A stretch of 64,000 nucleotides of DNA from Alloalcanivorax mobilis (GTDB lineage Bacteria > Pseudomonadota > Gammaproteobacteria > Pseudomonadales > Alcanivoracaceae). The position numbers were made by a program, and so were the translations under genes. The DNA is taken from assembly GCF_002864685.1 (NCBI RefSeq), contig NZ_NMQZ01000002.1:176554-240553 (forward strand), written 5' to 3'. The notes beneath the pieces were generated by a model that was not told where the DNA came from, searched no databases, and saw nothing but the letters and a program-made list of their open reading frames with translations. Each line of letters starts with the position of its first letter. The first letter of the stretch is position 1. Shown here piece after piece: positions 45,601 through 55,402 of this stretch.

Positions 45601-48600
45601 GTCGGTGGTGGTGTCGCGTTCACCGTACAGTCCGCCGGCCACGCCGAATCCTTCTTCCCGCTTTTCCGTGTGGGTGGTGTCCTGATCCTGACGAGATTCC
45701 AGACTGTACGAGCCACCGGTGAGCGTAGCCATGTTACCGCCCACGCTCACATCGCTGGCGGCGATGGTGGTGTCGTTGCCGCTTTCCAGCAACATGTCGC
45801 CGCCCATATCCAGGTTGGAGCCGATGTGGCGGGTTTTGCCCCGGGTGGTCGTGGTGCGGCTGTTGCCGGACTCGCTGTAACGGGTCGTCGTGGTTTTGTT
45901 CTCGATGGTGTCCACGACGATGTCGTTGCCGGCGCTGATGATCGCGGTGCCGTTCGCCGACAGGTCGGCGCCCTGGTTGCGAATATCATTCTCCGCGGAA
46001 AGCAGCAGATCGTTGTTGGAAACGATGCTGCCGGTCTTGCCGAGCACGGTCCGATAGGTGGTATCGTCGCCGGCGCCCTCCGCCACGGTCTGGTTGGTGA
46101 TGTCCCCCTGGGCGGTCAGGTAGACGTTGCCGCCACTGATGTCGCCGCCGATATTGGTGATGTCCCGGTTGCTTTCCACCACCAGGGTGTTGCTGCCGGA
46201 CAGCGTGCCACCGTTGTTGGTCAGATTCTCGACGTCCATGAAGGTGTTGTCGGCGGCGATCACCGCGCCGTCATTGATCGACTGGCGAGTGGCCTCGGAC
46301 AGGTACACCTGTGGCGCCAGTACGGTCTGCCCGTCCACTTCCCGCTCCACCATCCAAATCATGTCCTGATCGAGATTAGCGACTTGCTGTTCAGAGAGTG
46401 GTTCACCCCAGGTGAGCCCCAGCGTACCGGCTTGATCACCGGATGAGGCGTAGAGGCTTTCGATCATGCTTTGCTCGTCGGCATAACCAGAAAGCCGGTT
46501 GTTGCCGGTTTCGTTGAGCAACTGCTGGCGAATCAAAAAGGCTTCGTAACCGGCGTCGCCCAATCGCAGGCCGATCTGGTCCAGATCCAGACCCAGTTGA
46601 TCGGCGAGGAAGTCCGAGCCAAGCAGGTTGCCGCTGGTATACAAGGAATTGGTTTCCACCAGATAGTCGGCTTGCGGGTCCTGACTGGTGACGAAATAGC
46701 CATTCGGGTTGTCGGGCAGCGTGATCGGGAGCAGTGGTATGTTGCTGCCAGTATAGTTGCCCAGATTGATGCCGTTGGCGCCGTTCGTGCCGGTGCTCAC
46801 CACGTTGCCGCTAAGCGGATTGCCACTGGTGGCTTCCGCGGCATCCTGATACGGAGAACCTTCGTTGTTCAGGCTGCCGCCTTCCACCTGTAGATTGGTG
46901 GCGAAAATACCGGCACCAAAGCTTTTCTCCACCGCGATGTCGTCGCGGACCGCGCCGTCGGTGGCGGCATCCCGGCCCCGCTGGACAAGAGCGTCGCTGG
47001 GCCTCGTTCTTCCTGCCTGTTCGGTGCCTCCGACTTTTTCCCAGCCGGCGCCGGGCGACCAATTATCGTGTACGTATTGATCATCATCGACGTCGCCGCA
47101 ATTCTCGCAGGCGGCGTCGGCGATGGGTGCGTCCGGGTCCGTTCGAGCCCAGACACCCAGGTAGTTGTCGGCGGCGATCTTTTCATCACCGAATTCGATC
47201 CAGCGGCGGGTGTAGTCGTAACGGTAAAGCGTCAGTGATTCGTTGGTGAAGACCGCCTGATCATTGCTGGTCTTGAGGACCACATTGCTGGCGGACAAGA
47301 CGGCGACCCGGTTCAAGCCGCTCTCACCGTAGTTGACAGTCAGGGTGCCATTGTTGCCGGTGGACAGAATTTGCGCTTTTTTCCGGTTGGTAAGTTCAGC
47401 TTCGGTGAGGTCGCCGGACAGCGATTCTCGGCGGGTGATCCGATCCTCAACCACCCAAACATTCATGCCGCTGTCCGCCCCGCCTTCGTTGGCGATCTTG
47501 ATTTCGGATTCGTCGCGGGGGTTCTCGGCGTCACCCAGTGTCTTGTCGATGCTCTGGCCGTCGAAGCGGGTTTCATTCACGAACGAACGCTCGACATTCA
47601 AGGTAATATCATTCAGCGAAAGAATTTCACCGTAGTTGGTGAAGTCGACGCTCTGGCTGACTATGTCGCCCACGCCTCCGGCGTTGTCGCCGCTGTGAAT
47701 GGTGGCGCCTTCGTGATTGATGATGTTGCCCCGCGCGGTCATATTGAGAACGCCGCCGGCATAGAGTGAGCCGGCATTATCGATGTCGGCATCGGTGTTC
47801 AATGTCAGATTGTCGGCGGCGGAGAGGCCGGCGGTGTCGCTGTTGTCGATACGTTGGGCGCTCACCGCCAGGTCACCGTGGGAGTGAATGGCGCCACTGT
47901 TTTCCAGGCCACCGTTGAGATCGATTTCGGTGGTGGTGGTGCCGCCGACCAGGCGCGCCTTGGCATGGTCGACTTTGAGGGTATTGGCGGCCAGGATCAG
48001 GCTGCGCTCGCTACTGATCTCACTGCCTTTATCGTCGTCGCCATTGAGCGTTACCGCATCCGCTTGAAGGTTAATGTCACGGCCCTTCAGCATGCTCTCG
48101 GCTTGCAGGGTCAGGTCCACGCCACTACGTGCTTGCGCGCTACCTTGACAGTCGCCGATACCGGTAATGCAGAGAGTGGCGCCGCTTTGCAGCGCGCCAC
48201 TGTTGATCAGTTGATAACCCGCGCTCGCTCCACGCACTGTGATGTCGCCATAGGCCAGAATGTTGCTGAAATTCTGCAACGTGTCGCCGATGGTGATGGA
48301 GAGGCCGCCGGCGGATTGCAGAATGCCATCGCCGGTGTTCCTCAATGTGCGCAGATTCAGGTCGGCCACGCTGTTGGCCAGGTTGGCGGCGATCAGTTCA
48401 CCGCTGTTGTTCAGGGCGTTGCCGTCGATGTCCGCGCCTTTGGTGGACAACATCAGGCCGTCGTCCCGGTTGCGGATAGAATCCGCTTGCACGGTGAGGA
48501 CGTCGCCGGATTGCACCTTGCCTTGGTTGTCGAGCGCGCTGGCGCGCGCGCCGGTCCGGCCGCGCACGGTGGTGGCGCCGTTGCCACCCAGGATGCCGCT

Positions 48601-50244
48601 ATTGTCGACCAGACCATCGGTGGCCACGGTGGTGTCTCCGGTACCGGCCAGGGTGCCCTGATTGTCAACGCCTTCCTTGGCATTGACCGTGACATTGCCA
48701 GGGGACGTGTTGCCGCCAGCCACGATGTGCCCTTGGTTGTTCAGAGTAGTGTCGGTGTCGATCCGTACATCGCCGTCTCGCGAGGAAATCGCTTGTTCCT
48801 CGCCATCGCCGGTCGTGATGTCCTGCCGGGCGCGCAGGGACAGATCCTGGTTGGCGATGATTTTGGCGTCGCCCAGCGCCAGGCCGGCGTCGGTGGCGGT
48901 GAGCGCCACGGTGTCGCCGTACAGGGTGGTGCCCAACGCCGCCACGTCCAGGCTGGCCAGGGTCCATTGCTGGGCCCCGTCGCTGGTCCAGCCGGTGCCA
49001 TTGAGCGTGGCGTTGCCGCTGATATTCATGGCCACGCCGGCGGCGCCGTAGCGTTGATTGTTGAACTCGCCCTGCGTTTGCGATGCTTGGTCGTTCAGGC
49101 TCCCCACGTTCGCGGAAAAGGTGCCGTCCGCTGTCAGGGTGCCGCCGGTGAGGCGTGCCTCGCCGGTGGCATGGAGTGACGCATCGCGTTTCGCCGAAAT
49201 TCTGGCGTTGTTCAGCACCAGTGCTTGTTGGCCGCTTTGGCTGGTGGCCAGGGCGACGTCACGTTGCGCGGAGATGTCGCCGCCGACTTCGATCTGCCCG
49301 GCGGCGGTAAGGCGAAAGTCGGCGCCGGATGCGGCGGCGTCGCCGAGCATACGAACCCCGACACCCGATTCGGTGGCATGAATATAGATGCGATCCGCAT
49401 ACATGCCGCCCAGCGCGGTGGAGTCCAACGCCAGTTCCGGGGCGGGTTCGTCGCCGTCGACGGCGCTTGCCTCCCTAGAGGCATAGTCCCAATCGCTGGC
49501 GCCGGCGGTGATTCGAAGGTCCCGGGCATTGACCATGCCGTCCAGTTTTACTGAGCGGGCCACCAGATCGAAGTAGTCCTGGTTGGTGGCGTTCAGCCCC
49601 TGGCCGTGAATCAGGATTTGCCCGCGTTCCACGTTGAAACCCTGCAAGACGCCATTGCGAATGTCTGGCCGGCCGGTGGTCAGAGTCACTCGGTCGGTAT
49701 TGATGAAGCCGCAGCCGTTACAGGTGATGCCATACTGATTCGCCAGCACCACGTCGGCCTTGTCGCCGACCACTTCGGTGAAGCCCGAGAGCTGGCTGCG
49801 GTTGGCGGCCACCACTTCGTTGAGAATCACTCGGGCGCTTTTGTCCAGATTGGCGTTGGACAGAATCTGGCCGGCCAACTGCGATTGCTGTTGAGTGCCG
49901 TTGGCCAGGCTGCCGTTGTTGAGCACCAACCCTTTCTTGTTGACGTTGTAGTCCAGGTATTTGTTGTGCGACAAACCCTGTCCGTTGGCTTTGTCGATGT
50001 CGACCACGGTGACGCCGTTGGGGGCCTGGTAAACGCGGGTGCCACCGGAGCCGGGGGCCACCTTGACGCCATCGGCCCAGGCCAGGGCGGGGACCAGCAG
50101 AGCTCCCAGGGCCGCCCGTGCGAGCCGTCGGCGGATCGAGGCGCCGCGGCGCCCGCGGCGCTCGGTTTCAGCGACTGGCACGAAACTTTGCAGCCGATCA
50201 CTCCAGACCAGACGAAAAACGTGATTAAGCGTCGCCTGTTTCAT
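42610..50244 (-). CDS. Filamentous hemagglutinin-type exoprotein (two-partner secretion TpsA)
   Basis: 2544 residues. The extended signal region ESPR is present (MKQATLNHVFRLVWSDRLQS). A TPS secretion domain follows (residues about 58-260), with CNGCGFINTDRVTLTTG. A long beta-helical region of hemagglutinin repeats (many NxGG, LxAG segments) fills most of the chain. Near the end a Ser/Asn/Gly-rich linker (about residues 2345-2460, 42840-43200) is followed by a short basic cluster (GKKKKRK) and a small Ig-like terminal module (IAFDPATGAVTGSLP). There is no VENN motif and no recognisable CdiA-type toxin tip, so an adhesin or biofilm role is more likely than contact-dependent inhibition. Exported by the adjacent outer-membrane partner, 27 nt upstream. 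Confidence 0.92.
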   Translation of the reverse strand: MKQATLNHVFRLVWSDRLQSFVPVAETERRGRRGASIRRRLARAALGALLVPALAWADGVKVAPGSGGTRVYQAPNGVTVVDIDKANGQGLSHNKYLDYNVNKKGLVLNNGSLANGTQQQSQLAGQILSNANLDKSARVILNEVVAANRSQLSGFTEVVGDKADVVLANQYGITCNGCGFINTDRVTLTTGRPDIRNGVLQGFNVERGQILIHGQGLNATNQDYFDLVARSVKLDGMVNARDLRITAGASDWDYASREASAVDGDEPAPELALDSTALGGMYADRIYIHATESGVGVRMLGDAAASGADFRLTAAGQIEVGGDISAQRDVALATSQSGQQALVLNNARISAKRDASLHATGEARLTGGTLTADGTFSANVGSLNDQASQTQGEFNNQRYGAAGVAMNISGNATLNGTGWTSDGAQQWTLASLDVAALGTTLYGDTVALTATDAGLALGDAKIIANQDLSLRARQDITTGDGEEQAISSRDGDVRIDTDTTLNNQGHIVAGGNTSPGNVTVNAKEGVDNQGTLAGTGDTTVATDGLVDNSGILGGNGATTVRGRTGARASALDNQGKVQSGDVLTVQADSIRNRDDGLMLSTKGADIDGNALNNSGELIAANLANSVADLNLRTLRNTGDGILQSAGGLSITIGDTLQNFSNILAYGDITVRGASAGYQLINSGALQSGATLCITGIGDCQGSAQARSGVDLTLQAESMLKGRDINLQADAVTLNGDDDKGSEISSERSLILAANTLKVDHAKARLVGGTTTTEIDLNGGLENSGAIHSHGDLAVSAQRIDNSDTAGLSAADNLTLNTDADIDNAGSLYAGGVLNMTARGNIINHEGATIHSGDNAGGVGDIVSQSVDFTNYGEILSLNDITLNVERSFVNETRFDGQSIDKTLGDAENPRDESEIKIANEGGADSGMNVWVVEDRITRRESLSGDLTEAELTNRKKAQILSTGNNGTLTVNYGESGLNRVAVLSASNVVLKTSNDQAVFTNESLTLYRYDYTRRWIEFGDEKIAADNYLGVWARTDPDAPIADAACENCGDVDDDQYVHDNWSPGAGWEKVGGTEQAGRTRPSDALVQRGRDAATDGAVRDDIAVEKSFGAGIFATNLQVEGGSLNNEGSPYQDAAEATSGNPLSGNVVSTGTNGANGINLGNYTGSNIPLLPITLPDNPNGYFVTSQDPQADYLVETNSLYTSGNLLGSDFLADQLGLDLDQIGLRLGDAGYEAFLIRQQLLNETGNNRLSGYADEQSMIESLYASSGDQAGTLGLTWGEPLSEQQVANLDQDMIWMVEREVDGQTVLAPQVYLSEATRQSINDGAVIAADNTFMDVENLTNNGGTLSGSNTLVVESNRDITNIGGDISGGNVYLTAQGDITNQTVAEGAGDDTTYRTVLGKTGSIVSNNDLLLSAENDIRNQGADLSANGTAIISAGNDIVVDTIENKTTTTRYSESGNSRTTTTRGKTRHIGSNLDMGGDMLLESGNDTTIAASDVSVGGNMATLTGGSYSLESRQDQDTTHTEKREEGFGVAGGLYGERDTTTDDFTGTNNAANLNVGGDALIDSGEDIKIQGANVDVGGNAALRAENDIDILDGLDERRTTTKTETMTVFSTDTGSSSASKTDASTGTGPASAEASASASSEAGNESALNFYKTTETNTEETSTTSVASSLNVGGNLDVDAGNDLTIRGSDVTSKGLSLAGRDINVLAGENTHSKTTNEKSFAVGVFVDSGAQAEAGADATATGMTANAKANADASAQAETTATLGVQDKSSHQRTDSLTHSASTLNATGGSVTINAREDATFKGSEVNAAGNIDIDAKNIRNLAAEDRHSQTSSSTTQTGGLYVSGTANAEASGNANANVLGGGVKGKAAAGTTVGAGLRYGREESSGSSGSTTSQVNSFTAGDDVTRNADNLIHDQGTQITAGGDIQQSATTLKDEAAANTSWSTSSDTTHEARLGVTGEAGIEANAGAQGGVGADSGVKVEPTVGAGITASYDYQKEDSDQSSSQAVTSRYQAGGDISSTTSGETSLEGTRMQAKGDLNLAAESLNYKAAANTTSKSGSVDNANAGVKVDVAEKSVDLSAGYDQNNTTESSSEAVAGSLMAGGNVNIQTTNDTTLEGTAVSAGDNIDVASRDGDINLLAAESTQSSSSEGYNVGVEASISKKKPGGSVSGGYNTGEASATQRSGVTLTSNSGDINLSSGGDTIAEGAKINARDGKAGIKAGGQVVLKEAVNEQSSKDGGFQAGIKVSKKQQSFDVGVAAGETDSRQGDVTSISAREVTIEGNKVVDQEAHIDSNKTSITGPVEKQARTNKKTGYDIALDINGSRTKGKTMSGRKKTPTTSNTNTNNGNGTSGTHSSGGNNGTTGGSTSSSGANASGNSNSASSSSSGSSSSNTSGSNGTASSNTSSSSASTSGTSNSGSGSGSGSSSNNNGSASAGGNATNVSSGAGTAGTSPTNNGKKKKRKIHIPVNLPGNPGGGAPEIEMPDGQPVPEGIAFDPATGAVTGSLPSDYQGPKSMVLRVPQRDGSTATVEVDLNR

Positions 50245-50271
50245 GGTTTCCCCCCCTCCAACCGCAATCGG

Positions 50272-51987
50272 TCAGATTAAAATTGTTAGCGTTGCGAAGA
50301 CTTCGTAGCCTTCGTCATCCAGACCGTCCGGTGTCGACACCGCCTTGCCGCCGGCCACCTGCAGTTGCAGGAAACGGTGGCTGATATCGACGCCGACGGC
50401 GGCGCCGGCCAGGTGACCGCCTTCTACCTGGTGATGGTTGAGAATTTCACCGGTGTCGTAGGCGATAAACGGGCGTAGCCCCAGGTTTTGCCCAAACCAG
50501 CGCGCCCGCATCGGCAGGCTCAGCTCATTGCGCCAGTAATAGCCGCGGTCGCCGGCCAGAGTGCTGTTGCGAAACCCGCGTACGCTGTACAAGCCGCCCA
50601 AGGAGAATTGCTGCGATCCATACAGGACGTCGTCGGCGTATTGAGCTTCCAGATTGGAGCGGAACGAGAGCAGCCGGCCGGTGATCCGAAATGCTCTCTG
50701 CCAGCCCAGTCCCGCGTTCCATTTGCGGTACTGCGCGCGCGGTGCGTCGTCGGGCAACCCGGAGACATCGTCCAGGGCATTGAACAGGGTTAGCCCCCAG
50801 CTATGGTTCACGTGCGCATTGACCAGGCCGCCTGCCAGGGCGGTGGAGCCGTTGACTCCGAAGTCGAAGCTGCTGAGCCGGCGGCTGCTTACTTCCAGGC
50901 GTTGACCGGCGAGGTAGTTCTGGCTGCGTTGGGAAGACAAGGTGCTGGTCAGCGAGAGGCGGCTTTTTGCATCGCGGTAGGCGACGAAGTCCGTGGCGAT
51001 GAACGCGTTGTTCTGATTGCCGTCGGAGATCAGGGTGATGCCGGGCAGCTCCACCGGGGTGGCATAATCGGAGCGCGAGAAGCCGGTGGTGAAGGTGAAA
51101 GCGCCGTAGGGAAACGAATAGAACATTGAGCCGGCCCGCGAGTGGCGGCTGTCGAAGTCGCCGTCCCCGATGGTCTGGGAATACGACAAGTACAGGCTGT
51201 CGTTGAGCTGGAGAGGGTTGTCCAGGCTCAGGCCCAGGGCCATTTGCTGTTCGCCGGTGGATTCCAGACCGTGGTTGTCGTAGGAAAGGGTGGCGTGAAC
51301 CCGGCGCCGGACCTGGTTGTTGATTTCCACCACGGTGCTGCCGGGCTGCTCGCCGGGCACCATATTCAGGACCGCCTGGTTGGATTGCAGGCGGTTGATC
51401 TGGTCCAGTCCTTGCTCGAAATCACGCAGGTTAAGTGGGTCGCCGATGACGCCCGGAAAGGCGGTGCCGAGATTGATACTGTCGCGGTCGCCGTCACGAA
51501 GCTGAATGTCCTCCACGCGGCCCTCAATGATCAGAATGCGCAGGATGCCCTGTGACAGATCCTGGGCCTGGATGTAGGCGCGTGCCGCGATGTAGCCGCG
51601 GCGGATATACAGGCCGGTAATGTCGGCCATCAGGCGCTCGATGTCCGGTACCGAGATGCAGGTGTTCGCGTAGGGTTTAACCAGTTTTTCTTTGGTGGCC
51701 TCGGACAACAACGACGCGCCGTCGATCTGGACGGCGGTAATCTCCCGGCAGGGTTGATTCGGAGTGGGCTGAGGCGCTGTGGGCGGGAGCGGCCGCTCGA
51801 TCACGGTGCGAGGCTTCTGTTCTTCCAGGCGGCGCCGTTCCCGCTCCAGCCGTTCTTGTTGTTGGCGCTGGATTCGCTCGGCCTGATCGGCGACGGTGCC
51901 GGCGGTTTGCCCATAAACCCCTGAAGCCAGTGCCAGAAATAACAAGGCCACCGGCCATTTTGAATTGATAAATATTGGTTGCCGCAA
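50272..51987 (-). CDS. Two-partner secretion outer-membrane transporter (FhaC/ShlB family TpsB)
   Basis: 571 residues. A signal peptide ends near GVYGQ, followed by a helical plug-like region with charged repeats (RQQQERLERERRRLEEQ), two POTRA domains (CREITAVQIDGASLL; YIRRGYIAARAYIQ), and a beta-barrel. The L6-like VRGF motif is seen as LYSVRGFRNS, and GRVEDIQLRDG belongs to the POTRA region. It exports the adjacent exoprotein. It is upstream in the same direction, so both should be co-transcribed. Confidence 0.93.
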   Translation of the reverse strand: MRQPIFINSKWPVALLFLALASGVYGQTAGTVADQAERIQRQQQERLERERRRLEEQKPRTVIERPLPPTAPQPTPNQPCREITAVQIDGASLLSEATKEKLVKPYANTCISVPDIERLMADITGLYIRRGYIAARAYIQAQDLSQGILRILIIEGRVEDIQLRDGDRDSINLGTAFPGVIGDPLNLRDFEQGLDQINRLQSNQAVLNMVPGEQPGSTVVEINNQVRRRVHATLSYDNHGLESTGEQQMALGLSLDNPLQLNDSLYLSYSQTIGDGDFDSRHSRAGSMFYSFPYGAFTFTTGFSRSDYATPVELPGITLISDGNQNNAFIATDFVAYRDAKSRLSLTSTLSSQRSQNYLAGQRLEVSSRRLSSFDFGVNGSTALAGGLVNAHVNHSWGLTLFNALDDVSGLPDDAPRAQYRKWNAGLGWQRAFRITGRLLSFRSNLEAQYADDVLYGSQQFSLGGLYSVRGFRNSTLAGDRGYYWRNELSLPMRARWFGQNLGLRPFIAYDTGEILNHHQVEGGHLAGAAVGVDISHRFLQLQVAGGKAVSTPDGLDDEGYEVFATLTILI

Positions 51988-52092
51988 AAGTCCGTCCCCC
52001 CGATTGGACCTGAGAAAAAGGGACGGTACAGTGCGCTGTGAACAGGCTGTATCCCTTAAATAGGGGGTGCTGAGATGCGGGGCCTGCGATGA

Positions 52093-52875
52093 TCAGGCAT
52101 GGCCGAGCCACAAGGCGGTCAGTTCCGCGCGGCTGCGCACGTTGAATTTCCGAAACAGGGTTTTTACGTACTGGTGGGTGGTGTGTGGGCTTTGGCTCAT
52201 GGCTTCGGCGATGATTTTTTCGGCGCTGCCGCTAAGCAGGTGTTTGAGCACGTTTCGCTCGGTGGGTGTTAGTGGCGAGTCCGCGACCAGTTGTCCGTAG
52301 CTGAGATGGATCTGCCGGTTGAACCACCCCAGACTGCGCAGTGCATAGCTGGCGATTTCCAGCTCTTTGGGGGTGAAGTTTGGTTCGCCCCGCAGCCGGT
52401 CGAAAATAAAGTAGCTTTCCACGTCCTCATTGACGGGCATCACCACGAAGAGCCGGTCGATGATCCCCCGGCCCAGATAGTGATGGATGTAGTGGTCGCC
52501 GGAATAGAACTCTTTGGAAACATGGTCCACCATCAGTGTGGCGCGGAAGCGTCCGGCTCGACGCACGTGATTGTAGGTGGATTCATCGGGGATGCCCTTG
52601 TCCAACTGCTTTACAGTGCTGGTATAGGCGTGTTGATCCGCGGGTAATTCTCCGTGAAACACGATGGATCGAGCGCGCCAGCCGTACAGCGGATCGGCGG
52701 CGGCGTCGTCAATAAGACGCAGGGAGGAAAGCCAGTAGCCGTGGCGGGATTCAATCAGGTTGCCGATTCGACTAAACAGTTTGCCCAGGCTGATCTCCGG
52801 CTCCGAGGCCGGGAGGTCCGCCATTTCATCCCAGAGGCAATGAATAGAAGCAAGCGTCGCGTCGTCGATGGTCAT
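52093..52875 (-). CDS. LuxR-type transcriptional regulator
   Basis: 260 residues from ATG 52875 (an earlier ATG at 52974 is possible; both binding sites are weak). The N-terminal 190 residues form a sensor-like domain without a recognised family. The C-terminal LuxR helix-turn-helix is LTPTERNVLKHLLSGSAEK, then SPHTTHQYVKTLFRKFNVRS. Position directly upstream of the TPS transporter, same strand with a 105-bp gap, suggests it controls the exoprotein locus; inference from context. Confidence 0.78.
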   Translation of the reverse strand: MTIDDATLASIHCLWDEMADLPASEPEISLGKLFSRIGNLIESRHGYWLSSLRLIDDAAADPLYGWRARSIVFHGELPADQHAYTSTVKQLDKGIPDESTYNHVRRAGRFRATLMVDHVSKEFYSGDHYIHHYLGRGIIDRLFVVMPVNEDVESYFIFDRLRGEPNFTPKELEIASYALRSLGWFNRQIHLSYGQLVADSPLTPTERNVLKHLLSGSAEKIIAEAMSQSPHTTHQYVKTLFRKFNVRSRAELTALWLGHA

Positions 52876-52970
52876 GCCATGTGGATTCCATGGTCGTTCA
52901 TTGATTTGGCGGCTGTACGCAGGATTTGTTCTTTCTATCACGCTTCGAGATCGGCTGGCAGGGACCGGTT

Positions 52971-53774
52971 TCACACCCTGTTGAGAATCACCTCCAAGAC
53001 CAGCTGGGTACCGAAGAACGCCACCAGCAAGCAGACGAAGCCGGCCAGGGTGAAGCGGATCGCGGTGCGGCCGCGCCAGCCGCTGAGGTGCCGGCCGCCC
53101 AACAACACCGCGAAAATCACCCAGGACACCAGCGTCAGCACGGTTTTGTGCATCAGATGCTGGGCGAACAGGTCGTCGACATAAAGAAAGCCGAACAGGA
53201 TCGCCAGAGTCAGCAGGCTTTCACCCAGCCAGATGGTGTCGAACAGCATCGATTCCATCACCTGGATGGGGGGGAACAACCGCATGACACCGCGAATATG
53301 GCCGTCCTTGAGCTGGCGGTGCTGCACCATCAGCAGGATCGCCTGGCAGGCGGAAATCACCAGCACCGCGTAGGCGGTGATGGAAAGCAGCACATGCAGG
53401 CCGATGCCATGTTCCAGTGGGTGGGTGCTGTAACCGGTGCGGATCAGCAGGCTGGCGGGCACCACCAGGGTGGCGAACGGAAACACCAGCACGCCGGTCC
53501 ATTCGAACGGCCGATAGAGGCTCGAGGCCATCACCAGGCCGGCGCCCACCATCGCCACCGACGACGCCACCGGCATCAGGCCCAGGCGCAGGCCATGATC
53601 GGTGACCATCAGAAAGTACAGGCACACGGCGTGGGCGAGCACGGCGAGCGCGCCGGGAATCACCAACGCCAGCCGTGAAGGCGCTGACTGGCCGCGAAAC
53701 TGGCGCACCACCAACACTGACGCGAGCGCATAAAACAGGGTGGCGATCAGGCCGAAAATCGCAGCTGGGGTCAT
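52971..53774 (-). CDS. CcsA/YpjD-type cytochrome c assembly membrane protein
   Basis: 267 residues from ATG 53774. It has about eight hydrophobic helices. The conserved core with HVLLSITAYAVLVISACQA resembles the CcsA/CcmC-type heme-handling fold. A gene of this type divergent from ffh is common in gammaproteobacteria. Role in cytochrome c assembly is inferred; in many genomes its function is not shown. The longer frame reaching to 55523 is antisense to ffh and rejected. Confidence 0.85.
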   Translation of the reverse strand: MTPAAIFGLIATLFYALASVLVVRQFRGQSAPSRLALVIPGALAVLAHAVCLYFLMVTDHGLRLGLMPVASSVAMVGAGLVMASSLYRPFEWTGVLVFPFATLVVPASLLIRTGYSTHPLEHGIGLHVLLSITAYAVLVISACQAILLMVQHRQLKDGHIRGVMRLFPPIQVMESMLFDTIWLGESLLTLAILFGFLYVDDLFAQHLMHKTVLTLVSWVIFAVLLGGRHLSGWRGRTAIRFTLAGFVCLLVAFFGTQLVLEVILNRV

Positions 53775-53954
53775 GGGGAACCTCGGGTTCCTGGGCGGTT
53801 TTACCGGAAAAGGCCGCCGAAGTCTGGCACAGCTTTGGGCGCTTTTGAAGCGCTGCCATGACGGCGACCGCACCGGTGGCCTATAATCGGCGCCCTGTCG
53901 TCCGGCTGCCATTAATGGCAGCGCGGGCCGATCGAAATCAGGAGGTTGATGACC

Positions 53955-55400
53955 ATGTTCGAGAATCTCACCGAGCGCCTGGGCCAGTCGCTGAAAAGCC
54001 TGGCCGGGCAGGGGCAGCTCACCGAGGACAATATCCGCGACACCTTGCGCGAGGTGCGCAAGGCGCTGCTGGAGGCCGATGTGGCCTTGCCGGTGGTCAA
54101 GGAATTCGTCGAGCAGGTGAAGGAAAAGGCGCTCGGTCAGGAGGTGCTGCAGAGCCTCAACCCGGGGCAGGCCTTCGTCAAGATCGTCAACGACGAGCTG
54201 ATCCACACCATGGGCGACGCCAACGACGCCCTCAATCTGGCCACCAAGCCGCCGGCGATCATTCTGATGGCCGGCCTGCAGGGCGCCGGGAAAACCACCT
54301 CGGTGGCCAAGCTGGCGCGTTTTCTTCAGGAACGCGAGAAGAAGAAGGTCATGGTGGTGTCCGCCGATGTCTACCGTCCGGCGGCCATCGAGCAGCTGAA
54401 AACCCTGGCGGGTGAGGTGGACACGCACTTCTTCCCCTCCAGCGGTGATCAGGACCCGGTCGACATCGCCAACGCCGCCCTTGACGAAGCGCGCCGCCGT
54501 TACATGGACGTGCTGATCGTCGATACCGCCGGCCGTCTGCACGTCGACGAAAACATGATGTCCGAGATCAAGCGTCTGCATGGGGCGATTCAGCCCACCG
54601 AGACGCTGTTCGTGGTCGACGCCATGACCGGCCAGGACGCCGCCAACACCGCCCAGGCCTTTAACGAAGCCCTGCCGCTCACCGGCGTGATCCTCACCAA
54701 GGCGGACGGTGACTCCCGGGGCGGGGCGGCGCTGTCGGTGCGCCATCTGACCGGCAAGCCGATCAAGTTCATCGGCATGGGCGAGAAAACCGACGCCCTG
54801 GAGCCGTTCCACCCGGATCGCATCGCCAGCCGGATTCTCGGCATGGGCGACGTGCTGTCCCTGGTGGAGCAGGCCGAACGCACCATCGACAAGAAGAAAG
54901 CGGACAAAATCGCCAAGAAGTTCAAGAAAGGCAAGGCGATGGACTTCGAGGATCTGAAGGATCAGTTCCAGCAGATGCGCAATATGGGTGGCATGGCCAG
55001 CCTGCTCGATAAACTGCCGGGCATGGGCAGCATGATGCAGGCCGCCCAGGACCCGGCGGCGATGAAGCAGATGAAACACATGGAAGCGCTGATCGATTCC
55101 ATGACGCCCAAGGAGCGCCGCAATCCGGATCTGATCAAAGGCTCGCGCAAGAAACGCATCTGCGGTGGCGCCGGTTTGGACGTGCAGGATCTTAATCGCC
55201 TCATGAAGCAGCAGAAAATGATGGCGAAGATGATGAAGAAAATGCGCACCAAGGGTGGCATGAAGAACATGATGCGCGGCATGGAAGGCATGATGGGCGG
55301 CGGTGGCCCGGGCGGACCCGGTGGCGCCGGCGGCATGGGTGGGGGTTCCGGCGGTTTGCCGCCGATGGGCGGCGGTGGCGGCCTGCCGCCGATGAAGTAA
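53955..55400 (+). CDS. ffh: Signal recognition particle protein Ffh
   Basis: 481 residues from ATG 53955, with AGGAGG at 53940-53945 (spacing 9; ATG 53949 is too close). The N domain starts MFENLTERLGQSLKS. The G domain has the P-loop GLQGAGKT (107-114), DTAGRLHVDENMM and TKADGDSRGG. The M domain carries the GxRKRI-like segment (KGSRKKRICGGAG) and a Met/Gly-rich C-terminus, here longer and more Gly-rich than in E. coli. It binds 4.5S RNA and targets inner-membrane proteins. Confidence 0.97.
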   Translation: MFENLTERLGQSLKSLAGQGQLTEDNIRDTLREVRKALLEADVALPVVKEFVEQVKEKALGQEVLQSLNPGQAFVKIVNDELIHTMGDANDALNLATKPPAIILMAGLQGAGKTTSVAKLARFLQEREKKKVMVVSADVYRPAAIEQLKTLAGEVDTHFFPSSGDQDPVDIANAALDEARRRYMDVLIVDTAGRLHVDENMMSEIKRLHGAIQPTETLFVVDAMTGQDAANTAQAFNEALPLTGVILTKADGDSRGGAALSVRHLTGKPIKFIGMGEKTDALEPFHPDRIASRILGMGDVLSLVEQAERTIDKKKADKIAKKFKKGKAMDFEDLKDQFQQMRNMGGMASLLDKLPGMGSMMQAAQDPAAMKQMKHMEALIDSMTPKERRNPDLIKGSRKKRICGGAGLDVQDLNRLMKQQKMMAKMMKKMRTKGGMKNMMRGMEGMMGGGGPGGPGGAGGMGGGSGGLPPMGGGGGLPPMK

Positions 55401-55402
55401 TG

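Noticed and set aside
44740..49179. Long plus-strand open frames opposite the exoprotein
   Set aside because: They mirror hemagglutinin repeats on the other strand and have no independent protein features.
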